A stretch of DNA of 64,000 nt from Parietaria judaica (GCA_954871525.1 OX940862.1:37068232-37132231); one strand, 5' to 3'. Shown: positions 21,137-32,834, numbered from the stretch's first letter. The notes: generated by a model from the letters alone, not told the origin. Numbers and translations: made by a program.

Positions 21137-23569
21137 AGCGGCTGGCTTGCTGCCGCTGCCTTCAGCCCTCTCGACGTCCTTGGGCGCGCTCATCGCTCGG
21201 TAGTGCATCATGTAGCAAATGCGATAGGCTTCGCTGCTTCCTCGGATTTCATCGATGGTTCCTTCTATTCGTCCGGGGAACTTGATGCATCGATGATAGG
21301 TGGACGGGACGGCCTTCATCGAGTGAATCCATGGTCTCCCGAGGATTACGTTGAAATGCGATCGCACGTCCAACACCATAAATTCGGTCATCCGATGGAC
21401 GGTTCCGGCGTAGACGGGGAGATTCACCGTTCCCAGCGAAAGAGCCACATCTCCGTTGAAACCAGACACCTTGCGCGGACGGCCTCCGATGACCAAATCT
21501 TCGATCTCCATTCGCGTCAGACAATCGTAAGTGATGACGTCGACCGAGCTTCCATTGTCGACGAGGACGCGAGCAACGTCGCATCCTCCTATGTTGAGCT
21601 CCAATACCAGGGCATCGTCATGCTCGTCTGCGCATACTTCTTCGTCGACGAACTCTATCGTCGTCTTCGGACCGGTCATCCGCGCATCTTCCCGAGCGGA
21701 CTCCTTCCCTCTGCGTTGGTAGGCCTTGATGCTGTTGATGGAATCTTCGCAGAGGCGAGATCCTCCCATGATCAAGTCGATCCTTGGTCTTGCGACTGGC
21801 CTCCCATCGGTCGGGCGTTCCCCCGATGCTTCCTCGATCGCGAGGCTTCTTTTGGGGGCCTCTTGGTTTCCTCCCGCGCGCGGAGCTGGCGCCTCCCGCT
21901 TGTTCGGCCACGACCGGTTGTCGTTGTTCCACGGCTGAGTGGGTTTTTGGGAGACGTCTTGGAATTCCCCTTGTTCGATCCTTCTTTGGATCATCTTCTT
22001 CAGAGTGGCGCACTCGTCGGTCGCATGACCGTGATATTCGTGGAAAGAGCAGTACTTGCTCATGTCCCTCGGCCAGGGCTTCCTTTCGTAGCTGCCTCGA
22101 CCGCCGGAATGACCTCCTCGGTTGCCCGAAAATCCTCCTCGGCCTACAGAATAGCCTCCTCGGTTGCCAGAGTAACCCCCTCGATTTTCCGGAAAGCTTC
22201 CCTGGTTGCTCGGGAAGTACCCTGGTTGTGAGTTTCCTTGCGGGACTGCCTCCTGCCGATGGCCCTCGTGATTGCCGAGCGCCTCTTTCTTTCCGTCCAA
22301 CTGATAGACTCCGTGTCCAGGGTTCTCCCTGATCCTTCGCTCGTCGGCCCCGTCTCTGCTTCTCCGATCTCGTCGCTCTCCCTCTCTCCTTGTTCTGGAC
22401 GACGATCCCTCTCGTCCGTCTCTAGCTTCCTTCCTGTCTGGCCTCGTTCGGCCCTCAGCTTCCTCTTCTAGTCTCTTCTTGATCGCCTTATTCTCTTCCA
22501 TGTCCATGTAGATTGTTGCTTTGTGGAGCGCATCTTCTATCGACTTTGGCAACGAGACGCACAATTCGTCGTTGAACGGGGATTGGTAGTATAGACCATG
22601 CTTTAGAGCTTGGACCGAGACGACGTCTTCGATCTTCGGGATTCGGAACATGACGTTCTTGAATTTCTCTATATAATGCCGAAGAGGTTCGTTCTTCCCT
22701 TGCTTGACATCGAAGAGGTTGGACACCGTTAGCTCCGTCTGTACGTAGATGGAGAAGTGCTTTAGGAAAAGTGCGACCAACTCGTCGGAGGTGTTGATAG
22801 AACCCGGCGTCAGTCTCGCGAACCAGTCGCTGGCGCGGCCTTGCAAACTTGCGATGAAAAGTCTGCACAGGACGGCTTCCTTCCGGACCTCTTCGCCCAC
22901 GATGTGGTCCGTCGCGATTCGGAATGACTTCACGTGTGTATGGGGGTCCGTATCCCCTTTGTACGGCGTGAGTCTGATCTTTGGTAATTCCTCCAGCTCT
23001 ATTCCCCGAATCCTCGTCGTGAACGGGGTGATTCTGGCTTCTCGCACCATCCTGTCGATTTCTGGCGCCGAGCTCGTCGCTTGATGCACTTGTGAAGCGA
23101 CCTGTCCGAGCTTGGCTTCCATCTTCGCTGACATTAAAGCCATCGCCTTGGCCACTTCTTCGGCCACTCTTGCCGCCACGTCCGTCGTTGCATTGCCCTG
23201 TGTGTTCCCCGGCGTGTCTTCCGCTCGATTCGCCGTGGTTGGCTGGGCTGTGTCCGTGTCGAAGAGGTTCCTGATGAGCGAGGGGGTTGACATGCCTACC
23301 GGTGTGTCCGTCGTCACCGTGTCTCTGCTGGCGCTTCCCCCAGCACCTCGTGCGGCCGATTCTGCTATCTGGTTCGTCGGGCGCGGTCTCTCCGCACGCT
23401 CTAAGAGGCTTGCGAGGCGTCTGTTCTCCGCGGCCTGCTCCTCTATTTTTCGGGCGGACTCCTCGGCTTTGCTTGTGACCTCCGTCATCTTTGCGATGGC
23501 CTCGACCAGTTGTTGTTGCATTCGCTGCATGGTTTGCTCCTGGGCGGAGTTGGCTTCCTCGGTTGACAT
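21131..23569 (-). CDS. Gag-protease polyprotein of the Gypsy element
   Basis: The product is 812 residues. An N-terminal coiled coil (about 10-60) precedes a Retrotrans_gag domain at about 195-360 (RLTPYKGDTDPHTHVKSF, FIASLQGRASDWF, LFDVKQGKNEPLRHYI). Then come an Arg/Glu-rich stretch, Gly-Arg repeats (GNRGGYS-type, about 460-495), a finger-like CSFHEYHGHATDEC at about 507-520, and an aspartic protease with VLVDNGSSVD near 668-677. The ORF ends PAAQ followed by TAG and then CAATTA, the leaky-stop context described under findings. The start at 23569 is the first in-frame Met and lies about 70 bases from the primer-binding site. Confidence 0.92.
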   Translation of the reverse strand: MSTEEANSAQEQTMQRMQQQLVEAIAKMTEVTSKAEESARKIEEQAAENRRLASLLERAERPRPTNQIAESAARGAGGSASRDTVTTDTPVGMSTPSLIRNLFDTDTAQPTTANRAEDTPGNTQGNATTDVAARVAEEVAKAMALMSAKMEAKLGQVASQVHQATSSAPEIDRMVREARITPFTTRIRGIELEELPKIRLTPYKGDTDPHTHVKSFRIATDHIVGEEVRKEAVLCRLFIASLQGRASDWFARLTPGSINTSDELVALFLKHFSIYVQTELTVSNLFDVKQGKNEPLRHYIEKFKNVMFRIPKIEDVVSVQALKHGLYYQSPFNDELCVSLPKSIEDALHKATIYMDMEENKAIKKRLEEEAEGRTRPDRKEARDGREGSSSRTRREGERRDRRSRDGADERRIRENPGHGVYQLDGKKEALGNHEGHRQEAVPQGNSQPGYFPSNQGSFPENRGGYSGNRGGYSVGRGGFSGNRGGHSGGRGSYERKPWPRDMSKYCSFHEYHGHATDECATLKKMIQRRIEQGEFQDVSQKPTQPWNNDNRSWPNKREAPAPRAGGNQEAPKRSLAIEEASGERPTDGRPVARPRIDLIMGGSRLCEDSINSIKAYQRRGKESAREDARMTGPKTTIEFVDEEVCADEHDDALVLELNIGGCDVARVLVDNGSSVDVITYDCLTRMEIEDLVIGGRPRKVSGFNGDVALSLGTVNLPVYAGTVHRMTEFMVLDVRSHFNVILGRPWIHSMKAVPSTYHRCIKFPGRIEGTIDEIRGSSEAYRICYMMHYRAMSAPKDVERAEGSGSKPAAQ

Positions 23570-23623
23570 CCTCCTTCCTTCCTTCGATTTCCTGGCTGTG
23601 CGATAGAAAGAAACAAAGCCCCT

Positions 23624-23638
23624 CGGTGGGCGCCAAAC
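23624..23638 (-). other. Primer-binding site
   Basis: Immediately inside the 5' LTR the minus strand reads GTTTGGCGCCCACCG. TGGCGCC matches the 3' end of the tRNA (Asp-type) used by Tat and Athila elements; the match beyond the first 7-8 bases is weaker. Confidence 0.65.
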
Positions 23639-24334
23639 TGTAGAGGGCGATTTTACTCACCGTGCAGTCACAAAGATAATCGAAAATAGTAGATAATTAT
23701 AAATAATACGAATATCTCTGATTTATTATAATCCCGAGAGGACCCGGTTTCTTCCGTTTGGTAGCTCGGACAATCGAAGATTACTCACTCTTACCCCTTG
23801 GGAAGTCGAGAATACTACGAATAAGCAAACTCGAGGACTCAAAGATTATTTCTCTCAAAACTCACGATAATAATGAAAGTACTGAATCCTGGATACTCCC
23901 TCTATTATGCTAAGTTTACATTCGTATATATAGGCTTGAAAAGTCTTCTAGAACATTCCTCAAATCTTGCTAGGGTTTCCTTCTGTTTCGCTATGATCGT
24001 GGTTGACTTCCTTATTTTGCGTTGGATATCCCACGAAATCTTTAACCGAATAACCCAATCTTCCCTTCTTTCTCGCGATCTCGAATGAATATCTTTATAC
24101 GATTAGGCTTTCTCGATGAACTTTCTCCGATGAGCTTCCTTTCTTGCAATGAGGTGTTGGGCTGGCTTGATCGGATGATGACTTTCCATGGGCTTCGCTT
24201 GTTGGGCCTTATTTCTTCTACTCCTTGATGGGCCTGAACTACTTAGGCAGTCGTTCCCTTGTTTTTACGTCGTTTATTTCATAAACGACAAAGGGTAGTG
24301 TTAGGGAAAGATTTGACAAAATCTGACCTTAACA
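23639..24334 (-). repeat. 5' LTR (right in window)
   Basis: This LTR is 696 bp with one visible mismatch to the other LTR. The minus-strand TATA-like CTATATATAC lies at 23924-23933. The ACGAT duplication follows at 24335. Confidence 0.95.
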
Positions 24335-24339
24335 ACGAT
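24335..24339. repeat. Target-site duplication ACGAT (right copy)
   Basis: It matches 11589-11593 exactly. The empty site lies in intron 2 of NPF copy 1. Confidence 0.93.
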
Positions 24340-25489
24340 CATCTAAAAAATAACGTTTATTGATTTTAAAACATATATGTATTTAAATCATATTCAAATA
24401 CATGTAAAGAAAGAAAAAAATACACCGAGGTCCGAGAATAACTTTTTTTTTATTATTATTTTATTTAAAAACATACGTTAAATTTTTTATTAATTAAGTG
24501 AAAGTTTGAAAGAAAAATTACACTGAAATTAAAATACATAATGTACAATACAAAGTTACAAAAGTTTGAGAGGAGAGTGGTGCCGGAACATATGCCAATT
24601 TCTATTACTCGGTAGAGTCTCGATAAATTAATTATTTCAAATTAAATGTTAATTTTGTATGATCTCAACTTGATAATATAATGAATTTATATGTTCTTAA
24701 TATCATTAATCACCATGTTCATACAAATTTTCACAACTCATGATTTAAGTTTTATAATTTCTTATTAATTAATAAATTTTAATGCTGGATGATCATCACA
24801 CAAACAGTTGATAGATAAAATATATTTATACATAAGTTCCGTACTATCAATCAATGTGGCAAAAAATAATAATTAATATGAATTTTTATTATTAGTAATA
24901 AACTTAACGATCACGTGAATCAGGGAGTGGTTCTGCTGACAGTGGCCGTCTCCGTCCTGGCCCTCAAGCCGCCACAGTGCGCCACCGGCACACCCTGCCG
25001 AGAGGCCTCGCCACTGCAGGCGGGCATTTTCTACCTGGCGCTGTACGTGATCGCCATCGGCGGCGGCGGGACGAAGCCCAACATCTTGTCCATGGGGCCC
25101 GAGCAGTTCGACGAGTTCGAGCCGAAGGGGAAGGCCCGCAAGGCCTCATTCTTCAACTGGGCCTCGTTCTGCGTGTTTGTGGGGTTCCTCGTTGCCGAGA
25201 CCCTGCTGGTTTACGTCCAGGACAACGTGGGGTGGTCGCTCGGCTACGGGCTGCCCACGGCGGGTCTCGTGCTTGCGGTGGCACTGTTCCTCCTCGGTGT
25301 GCCGTTCTACCGGCACAAGAGGCCGTCGGGGAGCCCGCTCAGCAGGATGGCCAAGGTGTTCGTGGCATCACTCGCCAAGTGGCGCGTCTCTCTGCCAGGG
25401 GACCCCAAGGAGCTTCACGAACTGAGCGCCGAGGAGTATGGTTCTAACAAGTTGGGTGTGCGAAGAATCGATCACACCACTTCTCTGAG

Positions 25490-26967
25490 GTACAAATATT
25501 TCTTTGAATATATATGAAAAGTGTTATTATTTCTATATAGTATCTATAATTCTAAAGCTACAGTTAAATTTTTCTAGTGAGTAATGAGTGTAAGTGTAAT
25601 TATTTTAGAATACTTAAAATTTAGGATATTTACGGCAAAAATAATTAAAAGATTATTGAAAGTACTGACGCTACATTTTTTTTGTCTCATAATTTTAACT
25701 TTTCGCCTAAATTAAATATCCTTTACACTTGACAACATTTGAAACATGCTTAATGAACATCTTTACTTAGCTTATATATAGATATTTTTGCTGCAAATAT
25801 CTCTAACTTTATATTAAGAGTTTTTTCTTCATTTCACAAAAATAGACTGTTGGTTCCAATTAAAAGATCTGCAGCCAAAAGAAGAACAAAATGAAGAAAG
25901 AAATTTGGGAGAAAAACTTATCAGATTAATCGAATAGCAAAATTGCAATAATAAAGTTACCAGAAAATAAACACTAACACCAGTATTTATAGGAGACCAG
26001 AAAAAACAAAACCCTAGCTAAACTTCCATAAATTAACTCAATTAAATCTTCTACATTTACATTTGAATCCTAACAGAATCATGAAACCAAATCAAATCAA
26101 ATCTGCTAGGGGCATCTGTGATAAGAGCATTCCTTTCCGAGTCCTTTGCTGCTAGGGGAAGTCTCTGGTTGGACCCATCCTAGTGGAGAGATCTCTGGTG
26201 GGAGAACTCCTTCGATCTTTGCTCGGGCTCTTCTCTGCTAAGGAAAGCTCTAGTGAAGAGATCCCTGGTGGGAAAATCTCTGCTAGGGGTTGAGCCAAGT
26301 CAAACTTAAACTCACATAGAGATATCAGCTTATACATAGTACATATCAATTTAAAATTCCATGATGTCTGACCTAAGTTTACATTTAATTATGGGCAAAT
26401 AAACAATTTATGTAACAAATTCTTTAATTTATAAACATTTACACCTAAGCTGTGAATATTTAATATCTACCGTTTCATTTAACGCTTTGAGTTTGGGATA
26501 TGCATGATAAACATCTTTACTTATGGATAATAATGACATAAGTACTTAAAGTTGTTCAAAATGAGACGTTATATTCTCAAGTTTTTAATTGCAAATAAGA
26601 ATTAATTCCAAAGCTGCATATGATTGAGTTTTCGATTTGTTTTGTCCTAATTACCCCATTAACGCTAAGTCCTGGACAAATTATATACTTCTTTACTTAG
26701 GTATTTAAGTTAAGATCATAAAGAAATTACTTCCAATAAATTGGGAAAAACATAGGCAACACATGTTCAAATATTAATATTTTGGCGAAAACACATAAAA
26801 TACGTGAAAGTAGCCGCATTTCTTTTCCTCTTTCAAACGGGAATATATCCTTATGTTGTCAAAAGCTTTAATCCCCCAATTATTCAAAAGTACTTTTTTT
26901 GTTTACATAAAATATATACTAGTTGACAACATTAAAAAAACGTATGAAAACGATATATATATATATA
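25490..26967. other. Remainder of NPF copy 1 locus: intron-like DNA and LTR-like debris
   Basis: After the exon 3 donor the DNA is AT-rich. No fourth NPF exon was found. From about 25848 it becomes LTR-like (next entry). 26350-26967 is AT-rich with no recognised gene. Confidence 0.5.
25848..26340 (-). mobile_element. LTR-like fragment
   Basis: The block starts TGTTGGTTCCAATTAAAAG. It has a minus-strand TATA-like CTATAAATACTGG (near 25980-25995) and irregular repeats of GCTAGGGGAAGTCTCTGG / GGTGGGAAAATCTCTGC (26145-26290). This looks like a solo LTR of another retroelement; the far boundary and target duplication were not identified. Confidence 0.4.
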
Positions 26968-27267
26968 GGGAAACTTTAAAAAATGACCCCCAAAAAGTCA
27001 CTTATTTCGGTTTTGTTCCCCGATTTTTTGTTTCTGAAAAAATATTCCCCAAACTGTCTCTGAAATTTTTTATTCCCAAAATACCATTTTTTACCCACTT
27101 TTTTTACTCACTCATTTTTTTCCTCCCTCCCTCTTTCCCTTCCACGCTCTGCATCAGTCTCTCCCAACCCTTCCCTCACTCACGCACGAGCTCTGCTCAC
27201 TCACGCCGGAAACCACGAACCCACGACCTCACGCCGCGTCTCCTTCGTTCCACTCACCGCCGAACCC

Positions 27268-27345
27268 TAGTCGCCGCCGAAGGAACCCACGAACCAGTCG
27301 CCGCCGAAGGAACCCACGAACCAGTCGCCGTTGGAATCCACGAAC
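27268..27345 (+). repeat. Short tandem repeat TCGCCGCCGAAGGAACCCACGAACCAG
   Basis: About three near-perfect units of ~27 bp lie in the MULE 5' region, just after its TIR. Confidence 0.6.
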
Positions 27346-27776
27346 ACAGAAGTTCCACCGAACCCACGAATCAGGTCCGTTTGACATGTCTCTAAGGTAT
27401 ATTTAATGGGTATATTATAGTTGATTTTAGGGATTATTTTATGATTTTTGTAGTTGATTTAGGGCTGATTTTAGGTTTTTTTTAGTTGATTTTGGGGTGA
27501 TTTCTGGGTTTTTGGCAGTGGAGGCATGGTTTTTTAGTTGATTTTATCTTGTTGATTTTATGGTTTTTTAGTTGATTTTATCTTGTTTGATAAAATGCCT
27601 GAATGAGCTGTAATTCCTAGCCTTTTTTTTTTTATAGTTATTTGCATCATGCAATGTGAAGACGTACCGCCACCGATTTCCAATTTGCCGGGTATTACAA
27701 ATATGAACACCGCTTTCCACTTTTGCACCATATTTTCTCGGCATATTTAAATATTTATTTCTTCCTTATCTCCCGC

Positions 27777-30031
27777 AGATTTGAAGATTTATATTGAATA
27801 CGACGGTAAATGGGTTACAAGTGTTTTGGCGAAAATTGTGGGTGGAAATGGAGAGATAAGCTATTACCACAATCCGGCCCGTTGGTCAAGATTGTTTCAT
27901 CTCATAAAGAACACCTAGAGTGGTTGGGCTAAACGAACACTCGACCACAGGTAAGCAGTACCTAGAGTGGTTGGGAAACTCATGATGGACCGATTTAGCC
28001 CCCAGAGTAGTGCAACTTATGCTCCGAGGTATAATGTGCAGATTTGTAACTTTTCATTTATTTTTGTTATGCTTCTAGTTAGACAGTTTTAGGTATAACT
28101 TTTGATAATCGTCATAATGTAGTTAGACAGTTTTATAAATTTTATTTGACAATTTTTATTATAAAGTTAGACAGATTTTTATTTTTGTTATGCTTCCAGT
28201 TAGACAGATTTAGTTTTAGGTATAACTTTTGATAATTGTCATAATGTAGTTAGACAGTTTTATAATTATTGTTTGACAATTTTTAATATAAAGTCAGACA
28301 GTTTTTTATTATTTCTGCAGATTTGTAATTGTTCCTTTATTTTTGTTATGCTTCCAGGTAGTCATTTTTATAATTTTTGCTGATTGTCTTGATGTAGTTA
28401 CACAGATTTATATTCTTTATGATTTACAGGAACTTGCAAGCCGGCATGAAGAAGTTATACGGCGTTACAATGTCTTATGAAAAAGCATGGAGATGCAAGG
28501 AAAATGCCGTTGGTTTCGCGATGGGAACTCCCGAAGATTCTTACTCGAAGTTACCCCAGTACTTGTACATGTTAAAGGAAAGGAATCCAGGAACAGTGAC
28601 TGATTTTCAAACAGACAGTGAAGGCCGTTTCAGATATGCATTCTTCGCCATTGGATCTTGTCTACAAGGGTTTAGATCGATGCGGCCAGTGATATGCGTG
28701 GATGCCACGCACGTAAAGAGCAAGTACGGGGGACAATTGATTGCAGCGATAGGATTGGATGCTAAAGAGCAAATGTTTCCACTCGCTTTTGGTCTAGTGG
28801 ATCAAGAAGACACGAACTCGTGGGTATATTTCTTTACCCACTTGAAACAGGCCATTGGGAAGATTGCCGATCTTGTATTTATCAGTGATAAGCATTATAC
28901 CCTGATCGAAGGGCTGGGCAGAGTGTTTCCAGAGGCATTCCATGGACATTGCTACGCTCACATCAAGAGAAACATAAAATTCCAGTTCAAGAGCGACCTC
29001 AGCTGCAATTTGGTGTATTGTGCCGCTTATGCTTACACACTGAGAGAATATAACCATCACATGAAGATCCTTTGGACTTCGTTTCCACGGGTAGCGAAGT
29101 ACATGGAGGAGATGGGACGTGAGAAATGGAGTCGTGTTCATTTTGGTGGTACAAGGTAAACCCTCCGTCTTTCTATTTAGACAATTTTTCATTTCGGGTT
29201 AGATACTTTCTCAAGTAGATTTAGACAGTTCTTTGTTCTGACAGAATTGGGTACAATTAGACAGTTTTACACCTAGATTTAGACAGTTTTGTTTTTTTGT
29301 CTAGACAGTTTTGCACCCAGATTTCTTTTCGTCTAATATAGTTTTTTATGTTTTATGGTAGGTACGATTACATGACGAGCAACTATTCTGAAAGTTTGAA
29401 CAACATAATAACGACGGCAAGGACATATCCCGTTACGAATATGTTTGAGTACATCCGGTTTACCACACAAAAGTGGTTCTACGAGAAGCGGACGGAAGGA
29501 GATCAAATGTCCACAACCTTGGTGGAAACAAGGGAAGATGTGTTAAAAAACTGCGATGCGGGTCTACGGCTACAGGTTAATCCCATTAGTTCCATGGAAT
29601 TCGACGTTGCAGATAGCAAGGGAAGTTTTATTGTCAATCTTGATTCTCGCTCGTGTGAGTGTGGCCAATTCCAAGAGAATGTTATGCCTTGCTTGCATGC
29701 AACCGCAGCAATACAGTTTCGTGGCCTTGTAGTTTATGACTTTTGCTCGCCGCATTACTTTACTCACGTGTACGAGAGAACGTATGAAGGTTTGATTTAC
29801 TCTCCAGGTGATGAGTCCAACTGGGATCTTCCGGGTGAATTAAAGGACGTACACGTGGGGCTACCCCCCGAAATAAAAAGAGCCAGACGTCCGTCGAAGA
29901 AAGATAAAGGGGGAAGACCGAAAAGGAAGCGTCGGCCGTCACAAGGTGAAGTTATCATTGTCCACAGAAAGTGCGTGCAGTGCGGGGCTCGCGGCCATAA
30001 CCGTGCTTTGTTCAAGGCTCGCAGTAGTTAA
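27777..30031 (+). pseudogene. mudrA-type MULE transposase, N-terminus decayed
   Basis: Two well preserved exons, 28430-29155 and 29362-30031, join in frame (ACAAG|GTAAAC, GGTAG|GTACG). They give the MULE transposase core (VICVDATHVKSKYGG, ISDKHYTLIEGL, HCYAHIKRNIK), then a SWIM zinc finger (CECGQFQENVMPCLHA) and a basic tail with a zinc knuckle. The knuckle reads CVQCGARGHNRALF: the last Cys is replaced by Phe. Upstream, 27777-27920 (IYIEYDGKWVTSVLAKIVGG) looks like the start of the usual N-terminus but runs into stops, and the DNA-binding region that should follow is missing. An autonomous protein is therefore unlikely. Confidence 0.8.
28075..29325 (+). repeat. Scattered GTTAGACAGTTTTA repeats in transposase introns
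   Basis: GTTAGACAG(T/A)TTT or close variants occur at about 28080, 28121, 28164, 28199, 28248, 28295 and 28397, and again at 29219, 29259, 29280 and 29301, in noncoding DNA on both sides of the first transposase exon. Confidence 0.7.
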
Positions 30032-30169
30032 TGATGCTACGTGATCCGTAGAGTACTACTAAAACTTGTATTATGTATGACCCTTATCTTACTCGGTATT
30101 TGACATTGTAATAACTGTTTTTTAATTTTTCAACGTGTTACTAAATTGTTTTTTAATAACTGTGTAACT

Positions 30170-31440
30170 TGTAAGGTAAAATCGTCCAACTACACGGGAA
30201 AACTATCCAACTAAAAAAATGTCTAACCCGGAAGAGAAAAGCATCCAACTACAAGGGTTAATATGTCTAACTTAATAAATTATGTTTTATTGACGGGGGA
30301 TAAAACTATCCTTCTTGACCTTAACTTATCAAACTGTCTAACCCGAAATACCAAACAATCTAACTCCATGTATTAAAGTATCTAATTTAATAGTTTGTTT
30401 AATAAGAGAACGTACCGGAGTTGTTAGCCAAGATGTCGAGCCAAGGATTGGGGTAAACCAACTTTTGTCCACTCGCTCACCGTATAGCAACAAAATGTGA
30501 GGTATAGGGGCGGACTTCTTAGGCTTTTGCTTCAACCACTTGTCTAATGCAATCCAACGCGGATCCTTCTTGTCCATTTGCGGCCTCTGCTCTTTGTTTC
30601 TTGGCCTCCCCTTGGCAATTTTCGGGGAAGCCTCGCCAGGATCCTTCAATGACGTCGTGTCAGGGTTAGTGAAATCGTCGAAGTTTTTCCTCTTTTGAAG
30701 CCTATTCAACGGCAACGGGAAATCACTGCCAACACCAAATACCGGTATTTGCTCGGCTTGCGTAAAAGGAACGATTGCCAGGGAGGTGTTTCCGATGTCG
30801 CCCTCGATGGCGGCAAATAGCGGGCCCAAATTTTTTGCTATGACCGAACTTGTTTAGTCCGAGTCGACGTATTCTTGGGTCGGGAACTCCGTGTTTCAGG
30901 TTGAGGAAGGGTTGGTTTTTACCGGGCTACCCAAATTGATGCTTACTCTAGGAGGGGGTCTGGCCTTCTCCTCTACCAACGATTTCACTGTCTGACCAAG
31001 CTCGGCCTTCTCCTCTACCAACGATTTCACTGTCTGACCAAGCTCTTGGACAAGGGTTTCCTTATACATAAGAACAAAAAATTAATCAGAAAATTGTCTA
31101 ACTTACTCTACAAAATAATAAATATGTATGCACAAAACTATATAACTAGTTCGGCAAAACCATATATGTTAATTACAATAACTGTACAATTACGTACCAA
31201 CATGTCGATCTTTTTTCCTTGTCGCTCAATTTCAACTTGTTGTTGCTCGATCTTCTTTCCTTGACGCTCAATTTCAACATGTTGTTGCTCGAACTTTTTG
31301 AAGGGTTGCTCGGACTCATCCTTTGCTCTTGGAGAGGAAGGACGATTCTTATCGTTAGCAACTTCTGGAATAAATGGAAGGACAATAATGGTCTACAAAC
31401 GAATAAAATTGCAGAACATTAGTAATAAAAACTGTCTAAC
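30170..31440 (-). repeat. Inverted-orientation copies of the TTAGACAG repeat
   Basis: CTGTCTAAC or GTCTAAC occurs at about 30222, 30268, 30330, 31090 and 31430. These are the same word as on the transposase side but in the opposite orientation, so the MULE's noncoding repeats flip direction with the gene they lie in. Confidence 0.6.
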
Positions 31441-32234
31441 CATAACAAATAAACTATCGAATCTAAAATTCAAAAGTACCTTTTTCCTTTTGAAAAATAT
31501 TTTCGCATTCGCGAAATCAGTGATCTCCGGTAGAATACTTAAAGCCCACTTGAGTAATGGCTTGTCATACCCTTCAAAAGTATAGTGGGGTATTGCTTTG
31601 GAATTACGGAAATTCTTGCGGTGTTTTCTGACAATCTTTGGCCAATCAAACTTCCGAATGAATTCGGATGTTTGCTTCCACGCAATGCTCCCCCACGGTT
31701 GCGCGAAATATTCTTCCTCGGGAATGAGATGTGATTCCGGCGCGTACCTTGTTTTGTTCAACCGCCCAAGCAATACACCCTCGCATAGAAGAAAAACCCC
31801 TTCCCGTAGTTTGTAATCCATATTATGACCATCCTCTTTGAAGAACGCTTGTTCAATTTGACGGTAACTCATGATTTCCTCTTTCGGGATCCCTTTAAGC
31901 GACGCCTGGTGTGGGACTCAAATTCCCGATCGAATTTAAGCCCCGATATAGATTCAAACTCACGCGGACCGAACTTACATACAACATCACCAAAATTGAA
32001 CCAAATCTCATCCGAGGTTCCTACGCTCAGAATTCGGCGTAGTAAGACTTGGTGGAGCAATCCCTTCGTTGATGCGGGATAATACTCGTCCACAATGCGA
32101 AGGAACTGAGATTGCGCCACCTGCTGCAACAAACTCAGATCTTCCAACTTATCAATTAGTGCCGCCACGCGGGTCCGTGAAGGGTACCACACTTGGGCTG
32201 GACCCCAAGTATCTTCACCGGCTACGTAATTCAT
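30338..32234 (-). pseudogene. DUF1985 (Ulp1-associated) gene of the MULE, broken
   Basis: From the Met at 32234 the frame gives a DUF1985-type region (TRVAALIDKL, SQFLRIVDEYYPASTKGLLHQVLLRRI, FGPREFESISGLKFD). It then shifts: the rest (MSYRQIEQAFFKEDGH ... LKWALSILPEI) is in another frame from about 31900. A donor after KRKK (near 31480) leads to a Gln/Glu coiled-coil exon (31208-31390, EQQHVEIERQGKKIEQQQ). The next block (30838-31060) has repeated ELGQTVKSLVEEKA and an in-frame TAA. The last part (to 30400) ends LTT at a donor. The C48 cysteine-protease domain usual in such proteins was not found. It is a remnant of a MULE-borne Ulp1-like gene. Confidence 0.7.
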
Positions 32235-32685
32235 ACCTACACAGAAATAGGCAACAAAAAAACCACAATCTGTAAATAATTATCTTTGAAACAAATTCAC
32301 AATCGTATATAATTCACAATCTGTAACAATCTGTAAAAACCACAAACAATCTGTAAATAGTTCACAATCTGTAACAATCTGTAAAAACCATAACAAAATA
32401 TTGCAAATAATCCACAATCAGCAATACAATCTTAAATCAAACTCGTTGTACTTGAAACACCCATTAAATTCGAAACCCTAAATTTGTACCAAAAAAAAAA
32501 AAAAACAAAATACCTAAACCCTAAATCCGAGTACCTCAACGGCAGAGAGCAACGTCGTCAATGGCGGGTTTCGCGACGCTCTGTGTCTCGAAGAAGAGCG
32601 AGAGAGAGAGGGCGAATGGAGAGGCGTGGGTTCTGCCAACAGCGAGAGAGAGGTCGGGCTGGGAAGCTCAGAGCGTTTCGATGCT

Positions 32686-32834
<149 letters not shown>

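Larger units (their letters stand above)
11594..24334 (-). mobile_element. Complete young Tat-lineage Ty3/Gypsy LTR retrotransposon (12,741 bp)
   Basis: Both LTRs are 696 bp, begin TGTAGAGGGCG and end TTAACA as written, and differ at one position that I could see (A at 12204, G at 24249). They are flanked by 5-bp duplications (ACGAT). The element is oriented on the minus strand, so its 5' LTR is at 23639-24334. Next to it the minus strand reads TTTGGCGCCCACC, a primer-binding site beginning TGGCGCC as in Tat-type elements. Before the 3' LTR the minus strand reads AAAATAGGGGACTAAC, a polypurine tract. Gag-pro and pol are on the minus strand. Pol has a second, archaeal-type RNase H between RT-RNase H and integrase, the mark of the Tat lineage. 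The 3' part carries an opposite-strand gene. One mismatch in 696 bp implies insertion within the last ~0.1 Myr at usual plant rates. Confidence 0.95.
11039..25489 (+). pseudogene. NPF (NRT1/PTR) transporter, copy 1: final exon missing, retrotransposon in intron 2
   Basis: Three exons are recognisable: 11039-11168, 11244-11461 and 24924-25489. They join in frame and align exon by exon with the intact NPF gene at 39828 (exon 2 is 218 bp in both). The translation starts MSQLEEKEKG and covers the N-terminal half of a 12-helix major-facilitator transporter: LVIYLTRELHQGTV, NNVTNW, LGAYIADAHLGR, GGTKPNI, GPEQFDEFEP, then ends SLR at a donor (AG|GTACAA). The expected last exon (FLDKAAL onward, roughly half the protein) was not found anywhere before the next gene. 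The ExxER proton-coupling motif reads DMLER, so its first Glu is Asp. Intron 2 (11462-24923) holds the complete Gypsy element; without it and one TSD the intron would be about 716 bp. Family knowledge suggests an NPF5-like peptide/nitrate-type carrier, but this copy should not make a working one. Confidence 0.82.
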
